8,130 nt of DNA, from NCBI GenBank assembly GCA_030152105.1, contig JASLIH010000306.1, forward strand, positions 1 through 8,130. Reading direction: 5' to 3'. How positions within the stretch are numbered: position 1 is the stretch's first letter; every line of letters begins with the position of its first letter. The notes under the pieces were generated by a model. That model was not told where the DNA came from and searched no databases. It saw nothing but the letters and a program-made list of their open reading frames with translations. The DNA comes from Actinomycetes bacterium. GTDB taxonomy: Bacteria; Actinomycetota; CALGFH01. The translations under genes were made by a program, and so were the position numbers. This document shows positions 5,167 to 8,130 of the stretch, piece after piece.

Positions 5167-6592
5167 CCGGGTCGAGGCGCAGCGGCGGGAGGTACTCGCC
5201 GAGCAGGTGGCGGGACCACCAGGCGCCGGTGGAGCGGCGTTCGGCCGGGGTGGTGAAGCGGTAACGGTAGAGGCGGGCCCGGACCAGGGCGGGCGGGCTG
5301 TCGGGGAACGGGTTGGGGCCGAGGAGCTTGAGGGTGGCCCGGTCGTTCTGGAGCAGCCGGGTCACCAGCTCGACCATCCAGGGGTGGGCCGAGGGCGGGG
5401 ACATGGCCGCGAACCATGCCAGCCAGTCGAGGCGCAGGTGGTACGGGGCGACCTGGCGGGGGCGGCGGTGGAGGTCGCCGGGCTTGGCCTTGAACTGGTA
5501 CTCCCGCCAGACGGTGTCCGTGCCGGGGGTGGGGTCGTCGGTGCCCTCGAGGACGACCTCGCGGCGGACCCGGGTGATGGCGCCGAAGGCGCCGTAGGTG
5601 TTGACCAGGCGCAGGGGGTCGAAGCTGGCGTTCATCAGCTGGCGGCGGCCGAGCAGGTTGCGGACCGGCCGGACGCTGAGGGCGGCGACCAGCAGGGTCA
5701 GGGCGACCACGGCGGCCTGCTGCCAGCCGGCCGGGACGGCCAGGGTGGCCGGCGGGTCGACGGGCAGGACGGCGCCAAGGAAACGGCCGTCGAGGGCGGC
5801 GGTGGCCAGCACGACGGTGATCAGGTTGAGCCAGGAGAAGTTGCCGCTGACCAGCAGCCACGTCTGGGTGACGATGATGACGAGGGCGGCGACGGTGGCC
5901 ACCGGCTGGGGGGCGAACAGGCCGAACGGCACCACCAGCTGGGTGGCGTGGTTGGCCAGCACCTCGGCCTTGTGGAGGCGTTGTGGCAGGTGGTGGAAGA
6001 ACCAGCTCAGCGGGCCCGGGAGGGGCTGGGTCTCGTGGTGGTAGTCGAGGCAGCTGAGGTCACGCCAGCAGCGGTCGCCGCGGAGCTTGATCAGCCCGGC
6101 CCCGAACTCGAGCCGGAACAGCAGCCACCGGTACAGCCACAGCACCAGGGTTGGCGGGGCGGTGGAGGCCGGGCCGAGGAAGACGGCCAGGAAGCCGGCC
6201 TCGAGCAGCAGCGTCTCCCAACCGAAGCCGTAGAACGTCTGGCCGACGTTGACGATCGACAGGTACAGCCCCCAAAGGGCCAGCCAGACGGCCACCGGCA
6301 CCCAGGCCGGCCCGGCGTCGGGGAGGCCGGCCAGGGCCGCCGCGGCCAGCCCGGCCCCGGCCCAGGCGACCAGGGTCAGGAACCGGTCCGAGTAGTGGAG
6401 CTGGAAGATGCTCGGCGCCCGGCCGAACGGGACGGCGGCCAGGAACCGGGGGACCGGCTGGAGGCCCCGCTCCCCCAGCAGCGGGCGGAACTGGTTGGCC
6501 GTCACCAGGAACGCGACCAGGTAGACGGCGGCCAGCCCCCGCTGGAGGAGGAGGCGGCTCAGCCAGTCGTCGGGTGACCAGAGCCAGTCCGT
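5111..6592 (-). CDS. Lipase maturation factor (LMF)-family membrane protein, probable ACG start
   Basis: A 493-residue polytopic membrane protein of the LMF1 (DUF1222) family. Vertebrate LMF1 acts in the ER in folding of lipases; the role of bacterial members is unknown. Hydrophobic segments (numbered from the ACG) lie at about 19-32, 70-90, 98-114, 128-141, 149-168, 219-248, 252-268 and 292-307. Family signatures are RPLLGERGL (36-44), GWETLLLEAGF (about 124-134), LIKLRGD followed by CWRDLSCLDYHHETQPLPGP (about 168-194), LVSGNFSWLNLIT (about 247-259), and the soluble C-terminal part with VNTYGAFGAITR, REYQFKAKPGDLHRRP and NPFPDSPP. The first standard start in frame is GTG 6505, but 29 codons upstream read DWLWSPDDWLSRLLLQRGLA and onward, the expected conserved N-terminus. 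The reading starts at ACG 6592, eight bases after GGAGG. The last ~16 residues are a Pro/Gly/Arg tail encoded opposite the ornithine cyclodeaminase gene. It overlaps the preceding 117-residue gene by 34 bases. Confidence 0.88.
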   Translation of the reverse strand, partial: TDWLWSPDDWLSRLLLQRGLAAVYLVAFLVTANQFRPLLGERGLQPVPRFLAAVPFGRAPSIFQLHYSDRFLTLVAWAGAGLAAAALAGLPDAGPAWVPVAVWLALWGLYLSIVNVGQTFYGFGWETLLLEAGFLAVFLGPASTAPPTLVLWLYRWLLFRLEFGAGLIKLRGDRCWRDLSCLDYHHETQPLPGPLSWFFHHLPQRLHKAEVLANHATQLVVPFGLFAPQPVATVAALVIIVTQTWLLVSGNFSWLNLITVVLATAALDGRFLGAVLPVDPPATLAVPAGWQQAAVVALTLLVAALSVRPVRNLLGRRQLMNASFDPLRLVNTYGAFGAITRVRREVVLEGTDDPTPGTDTVWREYQFKAKPGDLHRRPRQVAPYHLRLDWLAWFAAMSPPSAHPWMVELVTRLLQNDRATLKLLGPNPFPDSPPALVRARLYRYRFTTPAERRSTGAWWSRHLLGEYLPPLRLDPVSGGRARPPGRPGTGRRR

Positions 6593-6912
6593 CGGTCGAA
6601 CCTCCGGTCGTCGGCGTGCTCGACCAGGTAGTCGACGTAGCGGATGCGGAGCAGGTCGGCGACCTCGGGGTCGGCCGCCTCCTCGCGGAAATGCCTGACC
6701 AGGTGGCTGATCTCACGGATGGCGTCGATCGGGTCGTAGGTGGCCCAGTCGAGGTTGGCCTCCTGGGTGTCGGGCAGGTGCTTGGCCACCTCCCAGTAGA
6801 AGCCGACGTCGTGCTTGTCCTTGGCCACCTCCAGGGCCCAGTCGCGCAGGGTGGGCACGGGCTGGGCTTCGAGGAAGCTGCGGTAGTCGCTGGTCTGGGC
6901 GTCGGTGGTCAT
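6559..6912 (-). CDS. Conserved-looking small protein of unknown function (117 residues)
   Basis: I do not recognise this protein. It is soluble, with no signal peptide or membrane segment, and predicted mostly helical. It is rich in acidic and aromatic residues: SDYRSFLEAQPVPTLRDWAL near the start, then VGFYWEVAKHLPDTQEANLDW at about 36-56, then a helix with IREISHLVRHFREEAADPEVADLL. The final 15 or so residues (DDRRFDRRTGSGHPTTG) look unstructured and lie partly over the start of the LMF gene. The ATG at 6912-6910 overlaps the stop of the preceding gene as ATGA and has a strong AAGGAG site 8 bases upstream (6921-6926). Codon use matches its neighbours, so this is a real gene. Position between the cDPG synthetase-like gene and the LMF gene suggests co-expression, most tightly with the former. 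Confidence 0.8.
   Translation of the reverse strand: MTTDAQTSDYRSFLEAQPVPTLRDWALEVAKDKHDVGFYWEVAKHLPDTQEANLDWATYDPIDAIREISHLVRHFREEAADPEVADLLRIRYVDYLVEHADDRRFDRRTGSGHPTTG
6601..6605 (-). promoter_or_regulatory. Ribosome-binding site supporting an ACG start of the LMF gene
   Basis: Read on the minus strand, GGAGG followed by an 8-base spacer leads to ACG at 6592-6590, exactly where the conserved LMF N-terminus begins. No comparable site stands before the GTG at 6505. It lies inside the end of the 117-residue gene. Confidence 0.6.
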
Positions 6913-8130
6913 CGAGCGGGCTCCTTGGGGGTCGCGGGGGTGGCGCTGGCGCGGATGATGGGGTCGAGGACGGCGGCCAGGTCGGGCTGGCCCTGCTCGA
7001 CCAGGTCGTAGCGGACCCGGGTCGCCGGGTGGGTGATGGTGGCGATGGCGCGCAGGTCGATCGGGGTGCCGATGACCACCGCGTCCACCGGGGCCTGGTT
7101 GATGACCGTCTCCAGCTCGCGGATCTGGGCGTCGGAGTAGCCCATGGCCGGGACGAGGGCGCCGATGTGCGGGTAGCGCGCGTACACCTCGGCCAGGGAG
7201 CCGACCAGGAAGGGGCGGGGGTCGACGATCTCGGCGGCGCCGAGACGGCGGGCCGCGACCACGCCGGCGCCGTAGCTCATCTCGCCGTGGGTCAGGGTGG
7301 GCCCGTCCTCGACCACCAGGACCCGCCTGCCGGTGACCAGCTCGGGGTCCTCGACCCGGACCGGGCTGGCCGCCTTGACCACCACCGCGGCCGCGTTGAG
7401 CTGCTTGAGGTGCTCCTCCAGGGTGGCGACCTGCTCGGGCGTGGCCTCGTCGACCTTGTTGATGACCAGCACGTCGGCCGCCCGGGCGTTGGCCTCGCCG
7501 GGGTGGTAGCTGGACTCGTGCCCGGCCCGCAGCGGGTCGGCGACCACGATGTGCAGGTCGGGACGGTAGAACGGCAGGTCGTTGTTGCCGCCGTCCCACA
7601 GCAGGACCTCGGCCTCGGCCTGGGCCCGCTCCAGGATGGCGTGGTAGTCGACGCCGGCGTACACCACCGTGCCCGCGGCCAGGTGCGGCTCGTACTCCTC
7701 GCGCTCCTCGATGGTGGCCCGGGCCGCCACCAGGTCCTCCACGGTCGTGAACCGCTGCACGGCCTGGCTGGCCAGGTCGCCGTACGGCATGGGGTGGCGG
7801 ACGGCCACGACCTTGCGCCCGGCGGCGCGCAGGATCTCGGCCACCCGCCGGGTGGTCTGGGACTTGCCCGACCCGGTGCGGACCGCGCACACCGCCACCA
7901 CCGGCACCGACGCCTCCAGCTCGGTCTGCTTGGGGCCGAGCAGCCGGAAGTCGGCGCCGGCGGCCAGCACCCGCGAGGCGATGTGCATGACGTCGACGTG
8001 GCGGACGTCGGAGTAGCTGAACACCACCTCGTCGATGTCCTCTCCGGTGATCAGGTCCTCGAGCCGCTCCTCGGGGACGATCGGGATCCCCTCGGGGTAG
8101 GCGGGCCCGGCCAGGGCGGCCGGGTAGGTG
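6909..8130 (-). CDS. Cyclic 2,3-diphosphoglycerate synthetase-like P-loop protein (5' end beyond right edge)
   Basis: 406 residues are visible of a protein resembling cyclic 2,3-diphosphoglycerate synthetase (CpgS) of Methanothermus, which forms the intramolecular phosphoanhydride from 2,3-diphosphoglycerate with ATP. The reading frame runs through the right edge: upstream of a GTG at 8027 it continues with PAYPEGIPIVPEERLEDL, a family-conserved stretch, so that GTG is internal and roughly 40-50 N-terminal residues are missing. The visible part contains DEVVFSYSDVRHVDVMHIAS, the P-loop VRTGSGKSQTT (about 83-93 of the visible part), LLWDGGNNDLPFYRPDLHIV, the NKVD guanine/adenine-specificity-like motif, and EDGPTLTHGEMSYGAGVVAA. 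The family is close to the SIMIBI NTPases such as CobW and HypB. In bacteria cyclic diphosphoglycerate is not established, so the physiological product is open. It ends in an ATGA overlap with the 117-residue gene. Confidence 0.88.
   Translation of the reverse strand, partial: TYPAALAGPAYPEGIPIVPEERLEDLITGEDIDEVVFSYSDVRHVDVMHIASRVLAAGADFRLLGPKQTELEASVPVVAVCAVRTGSGKSQTTRRVAEILRAAGRKVVAVRHPMPYGDLASQAVQRFTTVEDLVAARATIEEREEYEPHLAAGTVVYAGVDYHAILERAQAEAEVLLWDGGNNDLPFYRPDLHIVVADPLRAGHESSYHPGEANARAADVLVINKVDEATPEQVATLEEHLKQLNAAAVVVKAASPVRVEDPELVTGRRVLVVEDGPTLTHGEMSYGAGVVAARRLGAAEIVDPRPFLVGSLAEVYARYPHIGALVPAMGYSDAQIRELETVINQAPVDAVVIGTPIDLRAIATITHPATRVRYDLVEQGQPDLAAVLDPIIRASATPATPKEPAR
6921..6926 (-). 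promoter_or_regulatory. Ribosome-binding site of the 117-residue gene
   Basis: Read on the minus strand this is AAGGAG with an 8-base spacer to the ATG at 6912, the best Shine-Dalgarno in the window. It lies within the last codons of the preceding gene and supports the chosen start. Confidence 0.65.

Noticed and set aside
5167..5230. A rho-independent terminator after the ornithine cyclodeaminase gene.
   Set aside because: No stem followed by a T-run is visible, and the DNA is coding for the LMF C-terminus.
5042..6577. 511-codon plus-strand open frame opposite the LMF gene.
   Set aside because: It has Gln/Gly/Val-rich shadow composition. The minus-strand LMF protein accounts for all of this DNA with many family motifs.
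8025..8027. GTG as the start of the cDPG synthetase-like gene.
   Set aside because: The frame continues upstream to the edge with family-conserved sequence (PAYPEGIPIVPEERL), so the gene is cut by the window and this GTG codes for an internal valine.

Overview
This window comes from a chromosome of very high GC content (above 70% by eye). The third codon position is almost always G or C, GTG serves as a start codon at least once, and there is almost no non-coding DNA. Gene content and protein style point to an actinobacterium, perhaps a deep-branching or uncultured lineage. That placement is an inference; there is no rRNA or other taxonomic marker here.

Layout. Nine protein genes fill the window in three blocks. 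Block A (1-3864, minus strand) is a tightly packed run read right to left: low-specificity threonine aldolase (ltaE), a short PLP-dependent threonine/serine dehydratase, a small membrane-anchored protein, an HTTM-domain membrane protein, and the N-terminal part of a YtcJ-like amidohydrolase that runs off the left edge. Three of its four junctions overlap and the fourth gap is 9 bases, so this looks like one operon. Block B (3937-5166, plus strand) is a single gene for an ornithine cyclodeaminase of the archaeal/cyanobacterial TIGR00300 (LOR/SDH-domain) type, divergent from ltaE across a 72-base intergenic region. Block C (5111-8130, minus strand) runs right to left: a cyclic 2,3-diphosphoglycerate synthetase-like P-loop protein whose 5' end lies beyond the right edge, an unrecognised 117-residue protein, and a lipase maturation factor (LMF)-family membrane protein. 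The LMF gene converges on Block B and its 3' end overlaps the ornithine cyclodeaminase gene.

How the genes fit together. The genes flanking the only real intergenic region are amino-acid-degrading enzymes. Threonine aldolase splits threonine to glycine and acetaldehyde, the dehydratase releases ammonia from threonine or serine, and the ornithine cyclodeaminase makes proline and ammonia from ornithine. A nitrogen- or amino-acid-salvage theme is plausible but inferred. The membrane proteins (HTTM with its one-pass partner, and LMF) have no known link to this chemistry.

Most notable points: (1) the LMF gene carries its conserved N-terminus upstream of any ATG, GTG or TTG in frame, and the best start is an ACG codon 8 bases after a GGAGG; (2) ltaE has a TANNNT -10 element 7 bases before its ATG and no Shine-Dalgarno, the signature of a leaderless transcript; (3) two genes, the one-pass membrane protein and the 117-residue protein, have no function I can name. 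I saw no tRNA, rRNA, CRISPR array, insertion sequence or phage gene.
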